A stretch of DNA of 64,000 nt, from positions 30,800-94,799 of the forward strand of contig NZ_CAUYTL010000010.1 in the NCBI RefSeq assembly GCF_963575615.1, read 5' to 3'. Both the position numbers and the translations under genes were made by a program. Shown in pieces: positions 49,373 through 58,951 of the stretch; positions within the stretch are counted from its first letter, which is position 1, and every line of letters starts with the position of its first letter. A model generated the notes under the pieces. That model was given only the letters and a program-made list of their open reading frames with translations. It was not told the DNA's origin and made no database searches. Source of the stretch: Listeria_A hofi. Its GTDB lineage: Bacteria; Bacillota; Bacilli; Lactobacillales; Listeriaceae.

Positions 49373-51979
49373 ATGATGAAAGAAAGATTTGCAAAGCTTA
49401 TAGCATGGTTTCAAGAAAACAGTCTGAAGGCCAAAATAATTTTTATTGTTTTTGTACTCGCGTTTGTTGTGTACGAAGTGATTAATATTGGAACAACAAC
49501 CGATTTTGGCGCATTAAAAGAAAATATAACATCGCAAGGACCAGAAAATATTTTAATTATGATTGTTGTGGGACTTATTGCCGTAACACCGATGCTCATC
49601 TATGATTTTGTCATCGTGAAGCTATTGCCTGGGAAATTCCCAACGAGTCACATCATCGCATCTGGTTGGATTACGAATACATTCACAAATATTGGAGGAT
49701 TCGGAGGCGTATTAGGAGCATCTTTACGCGCTAATTTCTACGGGAAAAATGCTGATCATAAACAAATTCTCCTAGCCATTTCTAAAATCGCCTTGTTTCT
49801 CGTATCTGGTTTATCTTTATATTGCCTTATTGGTTTAGTGATGCTATTTATTCCTGGATTTGCCGACCATTTCCGAAGTTATTGGCCATGGCTTGTAGGA
49901 GGCGGACTTTATTTCCCAATCCTATTTTTCTTCACTAAATGGAAAAGTAAAACATTATTTGAAGATTTACCGCTAAAACGTGAATTACTGCTCATTTTGG
50001 CATCACTATTAGAATGGGCTTTTGCATTCGGCTGCTTTATCATTATCGGCGTACTTATGAATGAACCTGTCGATGTGGCAAAAGTATTCCCGCTCTTTGT
50101 CATTGCATCTGTAATTGGTATTGCTTCGATGGTACCAGGTGGAGTGGGTACGTTTGACGTTGTGATGATTCTCGGCTTAGAACGACTTGGCGTATCGACT
50201 GATTTGAGCGTCGCATGGCTACTATTTTATCGTATTTTCTATTATATTATACCTTTTGCAGCAGGACTTCTATTCTTCGTCCAAAAAGCGGGGAAGAAGT
50301 TCAATGACTATTTAGAAGGCTTACCGCGACTATTTCTACAAAAATTAGCACACCGCTTTCTAGTTCTATTCGTCTATTTCGCAGGATTAATGCTTATCAT
50401 TTCTGCAGCAATTCCGAATGCGATTTATCACTTGCCATTACTATATAAATTAGCCCCATTCAGCTTGTTCTTCGTGTCTCAAATTACAATGATAGCATTC
50501 GGGTTTCTGCTATTAGGCCTTGCTCGAGGAATTGAAAGTAAAGTCACAAAAGCTTATGTAACGACAATCGTTGTGTTAGGTTGCGCGATTTTTAATACGT
50601 TGGCACAAGGTTTTTCTATCAAAGCAGCGATTTTCCTTGGAATTGTGCTGATTTGCGTATACTTAGCTCGTCACGAATTTTATAGAGAAAAGCTTGTGTA
50701 TACTTGGAGCAAAATCATTTTCGATAGCATGCTATTCTTACTTTGTCTAATCGGCTATGTTCTAATCGGTATTTACAACTCACCAAAAGTACCGCATCAC
50801 CGCAAAATACCGGATTATCTATTGATTCCATCTGAACATGTTTGGATTACAGGTTTTATCGGTGTTGCCATTGCAATTCTTAGTTTGATTGTTATTTTCT
50901 ATTATTTCTCCACAACGACTGTGACTATCGGAGAACCATTTGATGCAAGGCGTCTGAGAGCACATTTAGCAAAATATAAAGGAAATGAAGTAACACATAC
51001 CATGTTTTTGCGTGACAAATTACTATTTTGGTCCAAAGATGACAAAGTAGTATTTCCGTTCCAACTAAAAGCAGACAAAATGGTCATCATGGGAGAACCG
51101 GTCGGGGATAGTGTTCATCTTGAGGAAGCATTGGAAGAACTAATGGTGTATGCTGACCGCTTCGGCTATCGCCCTGTCTTTTATGAAGTTGATGTTGACA
51201 TGTTAGCATTCCTTCATGATCACGGTTTTGACTTCATGAAAATCGGTGAAGAAGGTTTCGTATCTTTGCCTGAATTCACATTAACTGGTAAAAAACGCAA
51301 AGGTGAGCGAGCCTTAATGAACAAATTTGAACGCGAAGGCTATACGTTTGAAATCATCGAACCAAGTTTTGACGAGCAAACAATTCAGCGACTTCGTGAA
51401 GTTTCAGATGATTGGCTTGGCGAAAGATCCGAAAAAGGATTTTCACTTGGCTACTTTGACGTTTACTATTTAGAGCAAGCACCAATCGCGGTTGCTAAGG
51501 ATGAAAGTGGCAAAATCATTGCCTTTGCTTCCATCATGCCGTGTTATAATGACGAGATGACGTCTATCGATTTAATGCGCTATGGTCAAGATGCCCCTAG
51601 CGGAATTATGGATTTCCTATTTATCAACCTGTTCCAAAAAGGGCAAGAAGATGGCTATCAAATTTTCAATGCAGGAATGGCGCCACTTTCTAATGTAGGC
51701 TCGTCCCAGTTCGCTTTCTTAGGAGAGCGGATGGCAGGGCTCGTCTACCGCTACAGCCAAGGTTTTTACGGATTTCAAGGATTGCGAAATTACAAATCAA
51801 AATACGTCACCACCTGGGTTCAAAAATTTATTGCATTCCGTAAACGAAGCTCAATTGCTTTTACGATGTTGCAACTAATGGTACTAGTAGGTAAAAAACG
51901 CCCACTATCCAAATCACAAATCGTAGAAGAAATTCTAGAAGAAAATGAAGCCACAATTCTAGTCGAGAATACAAAATAA
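49373..51979 (+). CDS. mprF: Lysyl-phosphatidylglycerol synthase/flippase MprF
   Basis: 868-residue membrane enzyme that attaches lysine from Lys-tRNA to phosphatidylglycerol and moves the product to the outer leaflet, which lowers the negative charge and protects against cationic peptides. About fourteen helices fill residues 20-530, with the flippase signature MVPGGVGTFDVVMILGLERLG near 265. The C-terminal DUF2156/GNAT-like synthase domain (540-860) contains RRLRAHLAKYKGNE and IMDFLFINLFQKGQ. AAAGGGAT precedes ATG 49373. In Listeria mprF is controlled by VirR, and the partner kinase gene lies at 1089. Confidence 0.95.
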   Translation: MMKERFAKLIAWFQENSLKAKIIFIVFVLAFVVYEVINIGTTTDFGALKENITSQGPENILIMIVVGLIAVTPMLIYDFVIVKLLPGKFPTSHIIASGWITNTFTNIGGFGGVLGASLRANFYGKNADHKQILLAISKIALFLVSGLSLYCLIGLVMLFIPGFADHFRSYWPWLVGGGLYFPILFFFTKWKSKTLFEDLPLKRELLLILASLLEWAFAFGCFIIIGVLMNEPVDVAKVFPLFVIASVIGIASMVPGGVGTFDVVMILGLERLGVSTDLSVAWLLFYRIFYYIIPFAAGLLFFVQKAGKKFNDYLEGLPRLFLQKLAHRFLVLFVYFAGLMLIISAAIPNAIYHLPLLYKLAPFSLFFVSQITMIAFGFLLLGLARGIESKVTKAYVTTIVVLGCAIFNTLAQGFSIKAAIFLGIVLICVYLARHEFYREKLVYTWSKIIFDSMLFLLCLIGYVLIGIYNSPKVPHHRKIPDYLLIPSEHVWITGFIGVAIAILSLIVIFYYFSTTTVTIGEPFDARRLRAHLAKYKGNEVTHTMFLRDKLLFWSKDDKVVFPFQLKADKMVIMGEPVGDSVHLEEALEELMVYADRFGYRPVFYEVDVDMLAFLHDHGFDFMKIGEEGFVSLPEFTLTGKKRKGERALMNKFEREGYTFEIIEPSFDEQTIQRLREVSDDWLGERSEKGFSLGYFDVYYLEQAPIAVAKDESGKIIAFASIMPCYNDEMTSIDLMRYGQDAPSGIMDFLFINLFQKGQEDGYQIFNAGMAPLSNVGSSQFAFLGERMAGLVYRYSQGFYGFQGLRNYKSKYVTTWVQKFIAFRKRSSIAFTMLQLMVLVGKKRPLSKSQIVEEILEENEATILVENTK

Positions 51980-51982
51980 AAA

Positions 51983-52025
51983 TAAGGCGTTAGAAGCTCA
52001 GTAGTTGAGATTCTAACGTCTTATC
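51983..52025. terminator. Bidirectional terminator after mprF
   Basis: TAAGGCGTTAGAA and TTCTAACGTCTTA pair with one mismatch, with a further CTC/GAG inside, between convergent genes. Confidence 0.85.
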
Positions 52026-52026
52026 T

Positions 52027-52923
52027 TTACTCTTGTATTAAATCTGCTAATGCATCCTCAATTTGTGGAAATATAAATGTGAAATTTTGATTGAGGAGCT
52101 TTTGAGGATAAACACGTTGTCCCTCAAGAACAATCATTGCTCGTTCTCCCATTACTAGACGGATCATTGAAGCCGGTGTTGCAACTTTTGCAGGTCGATT
52201 CATGGCGTGACCAAGCAACTCCGCGAATTTTTTTTGTTGCAAAGGATGTGGTGCAGTTATGTTTATTGCCCCTTCCATACGATCATTCGTCATAATAAAT
52301 AAAATTGCTGCAACAACATCATCAATATGAATCCACGAATACCACTGATCCCCGTCACCCAGCGGCCCACCGATAAGAAAAGCGAACTGCTTTGTAAGTA
52401 ATGGCAATGATCCGCCATCTCTTCCTAAAATCAAGCCAAACCGCGTGAATACCGTCCGAATTCCTGATGAGCGAGCGACTTTTTCCCAAGAAATCACGGT
52501 CTCTGCAAGAAAGTTATCTGCCGCCGCATGCTCCTCTGTATCCAAGAAGAAAGTCGTTTGTGCAGTAGGATACACGCCAATTGCGCTCGCATTAATCAAC
52601 ACATGCGGTTTTAATTTCAAATGGTGAATAATTCGCACAAGCTCTGTCGTAGCCTCTACTCGACTATTCAAAATTACTTGCTTCCGTTTCTCTGTCCAAC
52701 GCTTATCGGCAATCCCTGCACCAGCAAGATTTATGCACACATCAATAGCAATACCATCCAAATTTGGCAGAGAACCATCCAACCATTTTATATAATGTAC
52801 ATTTCCTGAGTCCACCTTATCGTCCTGACGCGTCAAAATATAGATAGCATGGCCTTTATCTAACAGAGCCGGAACGAGATGATGTCCAATAAAACCAGTA
52901 CCGCCTGTTATTAAAATATTCAT
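52027..52923 (-). CDS. TIGR01777-type NAD-dependent epimerase/dehydratase (YfhF-like)
   Basis: 298-residue short-chain-dehydrogenase-like protein. NAD loop MNILITGGTGFIGHHLVPAL is at the N-terminus. INLAGAGIADKRWTEKRK near residue 67 and the C-terminal DUF1731 part, QRVYPQKLLNQNFTFIFPQI, define the YfhF/SulA-like family. ATG 52923 is the family start; AGGAG lies 12 bases before, and a TTG at 52935 is too close to it. The substrate is unknown. The neighbouring order yfhF-recX-yfhH/J-yfhP-mutY is the same in Bacillus. Confidence 0.9.
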   Translation of the reverse strand: MNILITGGTGFIGHHLVPALLDKGHAIYILTRQDDKVDSGNVHYIKWLDGSLPNLDGIAIDVCINLAGAGIADKRWTEKRKQVILNSRVEATTELVRIIHHLKLKPHVLINASAIGVYPTAQTTFFLDTEEHAAADNFLAETVISWEKVARSSGIRTVFTRFGLILGRDGGSLPLLTKQFAFLIGGPLGDGDQWYSWIHIDDVVAAILFIMTNDRMEGAINITAPHPLQQKKFAELLGHAMNRPAKVATPASMIRLVMGERAMIVLEGQRVYPQKLLNQNFTFIFPQIEDALADLIQE

Positions 52924-53025
52924 ATATCCGTTCAACTCCTAACATATTTTTTATTACTTTTCCCTTTAAGATAGCTTTAAAACGATTTTTTTCGTATGAT
53001 AAGGGTAGAAGAGGAGGCGATAAAG

Positions 53026-53838
53026 ATGAAAATAACATCCATTTCGCAACAGCAAAAAAATAAAGAAAGATACAACATATTTGTTGCTGGAAAATATCTA
53101 TTTAGTGTAGATGAAGTCGTGCTAACGAAGTATCAACTTTTTAAAGACCGCGAATTGACTGACGAGGAATTAGCTGAGGTTCAAGAAGAAGACGCAATCC
53201 GTCGAGGTTTGAACAAAGCTATCCAATATTTAGCCCATCGTGTACGCTCCGAAAAAGAAATCCGCACTCATTTGGCAAAATCTGAAATGGAATCCGACGA
53301 AATTAATCTTGTCATTAAACGTCTAGCCGAAATGAAATACATCAATGACTTAGAATTCGCGCATCTTTACGTCCGAACCCAAGTAAATACTACGTCAAAG
53401 GGACCCCGTCAAATCGAGCGCGAACTTGTGGCAAAAGGCATAATCCGCGAACATATTGAAGAAGCGCTAGATGATTTTAAAGGTGATGTACAACTTGAAA
53501 ATGCCGTCAAACTAGCAACAAAAATAGTTAATCGTAGTCGCAAATCTGCAAAGCGTCAACTACAACAAAAATTAGTTACTGAGCTTATCCAAAAAGGCTA
53601 CGAAACAGATCTTGCAAAAGAAGCAAGCCGGGTGGCGCTAGAAGAGTTCTCAGAAGAACAGGAGCAAGACGTATTAGGCGAACAATTAAATAAATTATTG
53701 CAAAGAAATCGTCGTTTAGGGCCAGTTAAGTGCCGTCAAAAAACAATCACGTCGCTATTGCAAAAAGGATTTTCCTATGATACCATTCAAGATTACATGC
53801 GAGAACATGAATTAGATTTTGAAGAGGAGCAAGAATAA
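53026..53838 (+). CDS. recX: RecX, regulator of RecA
   Basis: 270 residues, built from repeated three-helix units; RecX binds the RecA filament and limits its activity. Visible marks are AIQYLAHRVRSEKEIRTHL (about 66), MKYINDLEFAHLYVRTQV (about 104) and KGPRQIERELVAKGI (about 127). ATG 53026 has GAGGAGG ahead of it; a frame to 52996 is not needed. The TAA overlaps the ATG of the next gene (TAATG). Confidence 0.92.
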   Translation: MKITSISQQQKNKERYNIFVAGKYLFSVDEVVLTKYQLFKDRELTDEELAEVQEEDAIRRGLNKAIQYLAHRVRSEKEIRTHLAKSEMESDEINLVIKRLAEMKYINDLEFAHLYVRTQVNTTSKGPRQIERELVAKGIIREHIEEALDDFKGDVQLENAVKLATKIVNRSRKSAKRQLQQKLVTELIQKGYETDLAKEASRVALEEFSEEQEQDVLGEQLNKLLQRNRRLGPVKCRQKTITSLLQKGFSYDTIQDYMREHELDFEEEQE

Positions 53839-54065
53839 TGAAAGCTTATTTTGAAAAGTTAAAGTTAGAGTTACTAGCTATTAATCCGAATTTTACCGAA
53901 GAAGAAGCGCTTTGGTGGGTAGAGATGCTATGGACTGATTTTGAAGCAAGTTATGCCAAAGCTGGATACCCATATCGTGGAAGTGAATATACGTATGACT
54001 ATGTATCAAAACAAGTAAAACAACATGGTGCATCACTACATTTGGTCGAACGAAAAGAGCAATGA
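53838..54065 (+). CDS. WVELL-domain small protein (YfhJ-like)
   Basis: 75 residues. EEALWWVEMLWTDFEASYAKAG carries the tryptophan-rich motif of the WVELL family, represented by YfhJ in Bacillus. It is translationally coupled to recX by a one-base overlap and followed by a strong terminator. The function is unknown. Confidence 0.85.
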   Translation: MKAYFEKLKLELLAINPNFTEEEALWWVEMLWTDFEASYAKAGYPYRGSEYTYDYVSKQVKQHGASLHLVERKEQ

Positions 54066-54070
54066 TATAC

Positions 54071-54112
54071 AAAGGCCTTCTCGTTTTCGAATCCGAGAAG
54101 GCCCTTTTTACT
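54071..54112. terminator. Bidirectional terminator
   Basis: AAGGCCTTCTCG pairs with CGAGAAGGCCC/TTTTT around a short loop, between the YfhJ-like and YfhP-like genes. Confidence 0.88.
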
Positions 54113-54117
54113 AAATT

Positions 54118-55098
54118 CTAATTGGTAGCAGGATGTAATTTCTTGTGTAGTTTCTCATCGCTGAAAATCCAGCCAGTGTAAGAAGAAACGATTTGTAAAT
54201 CATCATCCAATTTGACCACCGCAACAAATGGATAGTGCCCATTACTGCGATATCTCAAATCAGTATACGTTACATACGTGCCATCCATCTTTTCTTCAAT
54301 ACGCCAGTTATACACCTTGGAAAAGGATACAAATGCCGCTAAATTCTTATCTTTCATCGCTGCGTGGATAATATCGTTATCGGGAACTGGCAAGCGATTG
54401 AATTTCTCGTAAATAGAAATTGTACGTTTGAAAGCCCGGCCAACATAGTAATGGTCTTTCGTCGTTACCGCGACACGCCACTGGAAGAAACGAATCGTAG
54501 AAGCTACAATAATTTCCTCCGCATCAGGAATCATATTTTTGACCGCATGGGTAATGACTTTTTGCGTGACAAATCTTGCTACATAGTAAAGCGCCAAAAT
54601 TACGTATAACGTGAAGAACGTTGGTACAGCTGGCGCGCCGAGTAACCAAATAATAATAGCTACAACGTGAGAACCGAAAATAAAGATATCGAATGTGTTA
54701 ATAAATCCAAATGCGACCCAAGTATCTTTAAACGGCCTCAAAGCCTGCGTTCCATATGCGTTAAAAATATCCACAAAAATGTGAAAGGCGACTGCCACGA
54801 AAGTCCATAGCAAAAGATGCCCAAACGGCGCGGCTGGAAAAATGAAAGCAAGAATAACCGAGAGTAAAATCGGCCAGATTGCTAGACCTGGAAGGGAATG
54901 GGTGATTCCCCGGTGATTACGAATATAATCCGCATTATTTTTAAGTTTCAGAACAGTATCAATGTCCGGTATTTGTGATCCAATAATAGTGGCTGTCATG
55001 ATACCAATGGCAGCGGAACCCCCAACAATGGAAGGGTCGATCGCTGTGGCTACAGCGCCGAGTGCGATTCCCATAACAACATGTGTGCCAGTGTCCAA
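54118..55098 (-). CDS. YfhP-like membrane metal-dependent hydrolase
   Basis: 326-residue membrane protein of the DUF457/YdjM family. Conserved metal-type residues are seen in MDTGTHVVMG, GSQIPDIDTV and HRGITHSLPG, all in the first 75 residues, followed by about four helices and a cytoplasmic C-terminal part. It starts with TTG at 55098 after GAGGAGG. It lies divergent from mutY, as yfhP and mutY do in Bacillus. YfhP represses yfhQ/mutY-region expression by some reports; the enzymatic role is unclear. Confidence 0.85.
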   Translation of the reverse strand: MDTGTHVVMGIALGAVATAIDPSIVGGSAAIGIMTATIIGSQIPDIDTVLKLKNNADYIRNHRGITHSLPGLAIWPILLSVILAFIFPAAPFGHLLLWTFVAVAFHIFVDIFNAYGTQALRPFKDTWVAFGFINTFDIFIFGSHVVAIIIWLLGAPAVPTFFTLYVILALYYVARFVTQKVITHAVKNMIPDAEEIIVASTIRFFQWRVAVTTKDHYYVGRAFKRTISIYEKFNRLPVPDNDIIHAAMKDKNLAAFVSFSKVYNWRIEEKMDGTYVTYTDLRYRSNGHYPFVAVVKLDDDLQIVSSYTGWIFSDEKLHKKLHPATN

Positions 55099-55323
55099 GA
55101 GACTTCCTCCTCTTCTAAGAGCAATATAAAATCAATATTTGCTTCTTGTGAAACATCCGAAGGCAATTGGCTATCCAATCACATCTTGATTCTGTATAAT
55201 GAGAACGTGCAAGAAAATCAAGTATCGGAAGTTTTTTCATACTTACATTATACTACAGAATACCCGAAAACACGCATTAGAAAACCATGAGAATATACAC
55301 ATAGAATGAGGAGTAAATACACG

Positions 55324-56400
55324 ATGGAATGGAAATACGAAAAAATTGTGGCCTTTAGATCAGCTTTAATTGATTGGTACGAGGAGAATAAGCGGATTTT
55401 ACCTTGGCGAGAAAATACAGATGCTTACCGAATTTGGGTTTCTGAGATTATGCTCCAGCAAACAAAAGTTGACACAGTTATGCCATATTTTGAGCGATTT
55501 ATGGCATGGTTCCCAACGATGAAAGACTTTGCAGAGGCTCCAGAAGAACGAATTTTAAAAGCTTGGGAAGGCCTTGGTTATTATTCTCGTGTCCGTAATT
55601 TGCAAGCTGCGATGAAGACAGTAGTGACAGAGATGGGCGGTGTCGTTCCGAATGATTTGGAAGGGATTCTCGCGCTAAAAGGAGTAGGACCATATACCGC
55701 TGGCGCTGTGCTAAGCATTGCGTATGAAAAGCCAGAGCCTGCTGTAGATGGCAATGTGATGCGAGTCATATCGCGGGTTTTGGAGATTGACGATGATATT
55801 ATGAAACAGAAAACACGAAAGAAATTTGAGGCCGCATTGTATCCGCTAATCGATCCAGAGAAACCAGGCGAGTTTAACCAAGCTTTAATGGAAATCGGCG
55901 CTCTTGTTTGCACGCCCAAAAAACCACTGTGTCTCGTCTGTCCGCTACAAGAGTTTTGCGAAGCACACAAAGTCGGGAAAGAAGAGTCTTATCCAGTTAA
56001 AATTAAGAAAACCAAAGTAAAGAAAATATTCTTATCTAGTGCTATCGTTCAGGTAGGAGAAGGCAAATACATCATAGAACAGCGCCCAGAAACAGGATTG
56101 CTGGCTAATTTATGGCAATTTCCAACCGTCGATTTAGCGGAAAATAACGAAGCAATGAAATTAGCTTTTTTACAGAAATATGGCATCGAACTCCAGATTG
56201 AATCTGAGCCAATCGCACATGTAAAGCATATTTTTTCACATTTAATCTGGGAAGTAGACGTATTCGTAGCGCAAGCGATTCACACACAAACTACAGAGTT
56301 GAAAACAAAAACTGTCACCAAAGCTGAAATGGAGCACTTAGCTTTTCCAGTTCCGTATCAAAAAATGTGGCAAGCATTTCTAAAGGGGGAAACCATATAA
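55324..56400 (+). CDS. mutY: Adenine DNA glycosylase MutY
   Basis: 358-residue base-excision repair enzyme that removes adenine opposite 8-oxoguanine. The catalytic Glu is in VSEIMLQQTKVDTV (about 36), the helix-hairpin-helix is LKGVGPYTAGAVLSIA (about 119) with the following catalytic Asp in AVDGNVMRV, and the 4Fe-4S cysteines are in CTPKKPLCLVCPLQEFC (about 198). A NUDIX-like C-terminal domain recognises 8-oxoG. ATG 55324 is favoured over 55306, since GAGGAG lies between them. The stop overlaps the fabL start (TAATG). Confidence 0.95.
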   Translation: MEWKYEKIVAFRSALIDWYEENKRILPWRENTDAYRIWVSEIMLQQTKVDTVMPYFERFMAWFPTMKDFAEAPEERILKAWEGLGYYSRVRNLQAAMKTVVTEMGGVVPNDLEGILALKGVGPYTAGAVLSIAYEKPEPAVDGNVMRVISRVLEIDDDIMKQKTRKKFEAALYPLIDPEKPGEFNQALMEIGALVCTPKKPLCLVCPLQEFCEAHKVGKEESYPVKIKKTKVKKIFLSSAIVQVGEGKYIIEQRPETGLLANLWQFPTVDLAENNEAMKLAFLQKYGIELQIESEPIAHVKHIFSHLIWEVDVFVAQAIHTQTTELKTKTVTKAEMEHLAFPVPYQKMWQAFLKGETI

Positions 56401-57146
56401 TGAATAAAGTGGCATTAGTAACAGGAAGCAGTCGTGGGATTGGACGAGAAATCGCGCTTGATCTCGCGAAACAGGGGTATGATATTGCGATTAATTTTGC
56501 GAGAAGTCCTAGTAAAGCACAGGAAGTTGCACAGGAAGTCGAGTCGTTAGGTCAAAAAGCGGTGCTAGTACGCGCTAATGTAGGGGATATAGAGAAACTA
56601 AAAAGAATGTTCGCAGAGGTTGATGAAGCGTTCGGACGGCTTGATGTATTAGTAAACAATGCAGCAAGCGGTGTTTTAAGACCAATTATGGAATTGAACG
56701 AGTCACATTGGGACTGGACGATGGATATCAATGCTAAAGCGTTACTTTTTGCAAGTCAAGAAGCTGCAAAACGCATGCAAAAAACGGGCGGTGGGAAAAT
56801 TGTAAGTTTGAGCTCTGTAGGAGCGATTCGCTATTTGGAAAATTATACAACGGTTGGTGTTTCAAAGGCTGCTGTCGAATCATTAACACGTTATTTGGCT
56901 GTCGAATTAGCACCACTAGGGATTTCGGTGAATGCTGTTTCTGGTGGACTAATCGAAACCGAAGCGCTGGATCATTTTCCTAATCGTGAAGAATTATTAG
57001 CAGATGCGATTGCAAAAACTCCAGCTGGTCGTATGGTTGAAGCGCAAGATTTAGTAAAGGCTGTATCATTTTTAGTGAGTGATCAGGCAGATATGATTCG
57101 CGGACAGACAATTATTGTAGATGGTGGAAGAACATTATTAGTTTAG
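56400..57146 (+). CDS. fabL: Enoyl-ACP reductase FabL (NADPH)
   Basis: 248-residue short-chain dehydrogenase for the last step of fatty-acid elongation. NADPH loop VTGSSRGIGREIAL, VLVNNAASG (about 85) and the catalytic YLENYTTVGVSKAAVE (about 147) match FabL of B. subtilis, including FPNREELL and the end MIRGQTIIVDGGRTLLV. It is translationally coupled to mutY. As Listeria also has FabI, this would be the triclosan-tolerant second reductase; matches lmo1688 by order. Confidence 0.93.
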   Translation: MNKVALVTGSSRGIGREIALDLAKQGYDIAINFARSPSKAQEVAQEVESLGQKAVLVRANVGDIEKLKRMFAEVDEAFGRLDVLVNNAASGVLRPIMELNESHWDWTMDINAKALLFASQEAAKRMQKTGGGKIVSLSSVGAIRYLENYTTVGVSKAAVESLTRYLAVELAPLGISVNAVSGGLIETEALDHFPNREELLADAIAKTPAGRMVEAQDLVKAVSFLVSDQADMIRGQTIIVDGGRTLLV

Positions 57147-57168
57147 AAGTTTATGCAGGCATTAGTTC

Positions 57169-57211
57169 TTGAGGCTCTTCTGAATTATTTCTTGCTGATT
57201 TAGAGCCGCAA
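57169..57211 (+). repeat. Hairpin B, copy 3
   Basis: TTGAGGCTCT pairs with AGAGCC and CAA across a 22-base loop. The stem matches the copy at 30098. It lies 136 bases before an inverted copy of hairpin repeat A. Confidence 0.5.
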
Positions 57212-57346
57212 TATACATGAAACAAAGTGAGGATATAATTCATTTGAAGTGATGGAAGAAACAGACGATAGTGTTATAGCGGTTCGAGGTATGGCAATCA
57301 CATATGTGGGAACGCTCCGTTTTTTTGCGTATCATCGTTTTCAAAT

Positions 57347-57459
57347 CTAGCTTCAAGAGCCAGTATCTCGGAAATTTCGTGACCTCTGTAAAAATCAAAA
57401 GAGAATTTTTACGGAGGCTCCTAACAATTTCTGCCGAGGCTAAACGAGCTCTTTTAGCT
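57347..57459 (-). repeat. Hairpin repeat A, inverted diverged copy
   Basis: On the minus strand this stretch contains GGCAGAAATTGTTAGGAG and GAAATTTCCGAG, as in the tandem copies at 29801-30039. Its outer arms are different in sequence yet complementary: on the plus strand AAGAGCC (57355-57361) faces AGCTCTT (57447-57453, one G-T), and CTCGG faces CCGAG. Together with hairpin B it explains most of the 405 bases between fabL and the DUF402 gene. Confidence 0.75.
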
Positions 57460-57551
57460 TTTCGTGTCTTTTCAGTTTTTTTGAAACTGATTGCATGGTA
57501 TAATGGAAAAGGATGTTAGATCGATAGTACATGGAGAAAGTAGGATATTGG

Positions 57552-58079
57552 ATGTACTTACCTAAAGAGAAAGAAATAATTCAAATCAAAAGCTACAAAC
57601 ACGACGGCTCACTTCATCGTACTTGGAAAAAAACGGTTGTTTTGAAATCAACGGAAAATGTTATTATCGGTGGAAATGATCACACTCTGGTAGTGGAATC
57701 TGACGGCCGAAAGTGGGTAACCCGTGAACCTGCTATTTGCTATTTCCACAGCGAATATTGGTTTAACGTGATTTCGATGATTAGAGAGGACGGGATATAT
57801 CATTATTGCAATCTAGGAACGCCATTCGCATCTGATGAGGAAGCGGTGAAATATATCGACTACGATTTGGATATTAAGGTTTTTCCAGATGGTCGGTTCC
57901 ACTTGCTAGATGAAGGCGAATATGAACAACATAGAAGGCAAATGAAATACCCAGACGCTATTGACCGTATACTAAGACATAATGTGGACATACTCTCACA
58001 CTGGATTCTGGACAAGAAAGGTCCGTTTTCCAAAGATTACATCGATATCTGGTATGAAAAGTATAAAGAATATCGCTAA
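57552..58079 (+). CDS. DUF402 nucleoside tri/diphosphate phosphatase (Ntdp/YgaC-like)
   Basis: 175 residues. SYKHDGSLHRTWKKT, GGNDHTLVVESDGRKW, YFHSEYWFNVISMIRED and YCNLGTPFASDEE are signatures of the DUF402 family, whose S. aureus member hydrolyses NTPs and NDPs with a metal. Asp and Glu of YIDYDLDIKVFPDG are probable metal ligands. I choose ATG 57552, with TAGGA eight bases upstream, because homologues begin close to PKE; ATG 57531 is possible. A long terminator follows. Confidence 0.88.
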   Translation: MYLPKEKEIIQIKSYKHDGSLHRTWKKTVVLKSTENVIIGGNDHTLVVESDGRKWVTREPAICYFHSEYWFNVISMIREDGIYHYCNLGTPFASDEEAVKYIDYDLDIKVFPDGRFHLLDEGEYEQHRRQMKYPDAIDRILRHNVDILSHWILDKKGPFSKDYIDIWYEKYKEYR

Positions 58080-58089
58080 ATTTGTAGTG

Positions 58090-58142
58090 AAAAACACGCA
58101 AAACAAGCTCCTATCACTGGAATCTTGTTTTGCGTGTTTTTG
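58090..58142. terminator. Strong bidirectional terminator
   Basis: AAAAACACGCAAAACAAG and CTTGTTTTGCGTGTTTTT are perfect 18-base arms between convergent genes. Confidence 0.92.
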
Positions 58143-58163
58143 TCATTTGATGAAAAATGTAGT

Positions 58164-58832
58164 TTAATAAACCGTTTCAACGTGCGCTTCTATTGGTTGA
58201 CGCGTTTTTTCGCGACTTGGTGCTGCGGCTCGGTAGCCAAATGCAAGCATCGCGGAAACACCGAACTCATTTGCATCCATCAAGTTTTTCTGAATCAAAA
58301 GTTCTTCAACAGCTTGTTTGTCGAACCCCTCAATTGGACAAGAATCAATGCCAATCGCAGCTGCGCTCGTCATCATATTTGCCATCGCTAAGTACGCTTG
58401 ACGACTAGCCCATTCAAAAACGAGACGATCCTCGGCCAACAGGTCAAAATCTTTCTCTAAAAAGTTACTAAAATGATTCGTATACATCTCAGCAACTTCA
58501 TCAGGCATTTGAGCTACATTTTTCAGGTGATTTTGAATGTAATCAGATTCAGGCGCGAGGCTATTTTTAGTACGAGAAAGCACGATTACGAATTTATCGG
58601 CAGTTGGTAACTGAGTTTGTGCCCCCCAAGCATTAGGCATTAAATCCTCACGTAGCTCTTTATTCTCAATGACAAGTAACTTCCAAGGCTCAAAACCGAA
58701 AGATGAAGGAGACAACCGCGCAGTTTCTAAAATAAATTGAAAATCCTCAGCTTTTATTTTTTTCGCAGTATCGAATTCCTTACAAGCAAAGCGATAGTGG
58801 AAAGCATCTAAAATTTCTTGTTTTTTTGACAT
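58164..58832 (-). CDS. Nitroreductase-family NAD(P)H oxidoreductase
   Basis: 222-residue FMN-dependent oxidoreductase of the NfsB type. HYRFACKEFD near the start binds FMN phosphate; ARLSPSSFGFEPWKLLVI (about 37) and IGIDSCPIEGFDKQAVEELL (about 155) are family signatures. ATG 58832 has AGGAGGG in front; the upstream in-frame extension is not supported. It is divergent from an HxlR-family regulator, a pairing seen in B. subtilis (yodB-yodC, catechol/quinone stress), so control by that regulator is likely. Confidence 0.9.
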   Translation of the reverse strand: MSKKQEILDAFHYRFACKEFDTAKKIKAEDFQFILETARLSPSSFGFEPWKLLVIENKELREDLMPNAWGAQTQLPTADKFVIVLSRTKNSLAPESDYIQNHLKNVAQMPDEVAEMYTNHFSNFLEKDFDLLAEDRLVFEWASRQAYLAMANMMTSAAAIGIDSCPIEGFDKQAVEELLIQKNLMDANEFGVSAMLAFGYRAAAPSREKTRQPIEAHVETVY

Positions 58833-58916
58833 ATGAAAAATCCCTCCTAAATTGTTTGACATTCCAAGTATATCAAGTAAAATAAAAAAAGATAGTATGC
58901 ACATTTTTGTTAGGTA

Positions 58917-58938
58917 GTTACATTTTGTATACTGTAAC
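58917..58938. promoter_or_regulatory. Candidate HxlR operator
   Basis: GTTACA and TGTAAC form a 6-base inverted repeat with a 10-base centre, just upstream of the hxlR-family start, in the space shared with the divergent nitroreductase gene. Confidence 0.45.
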
Positions 58939-58951
58939 AAGGAGGGAAGCA

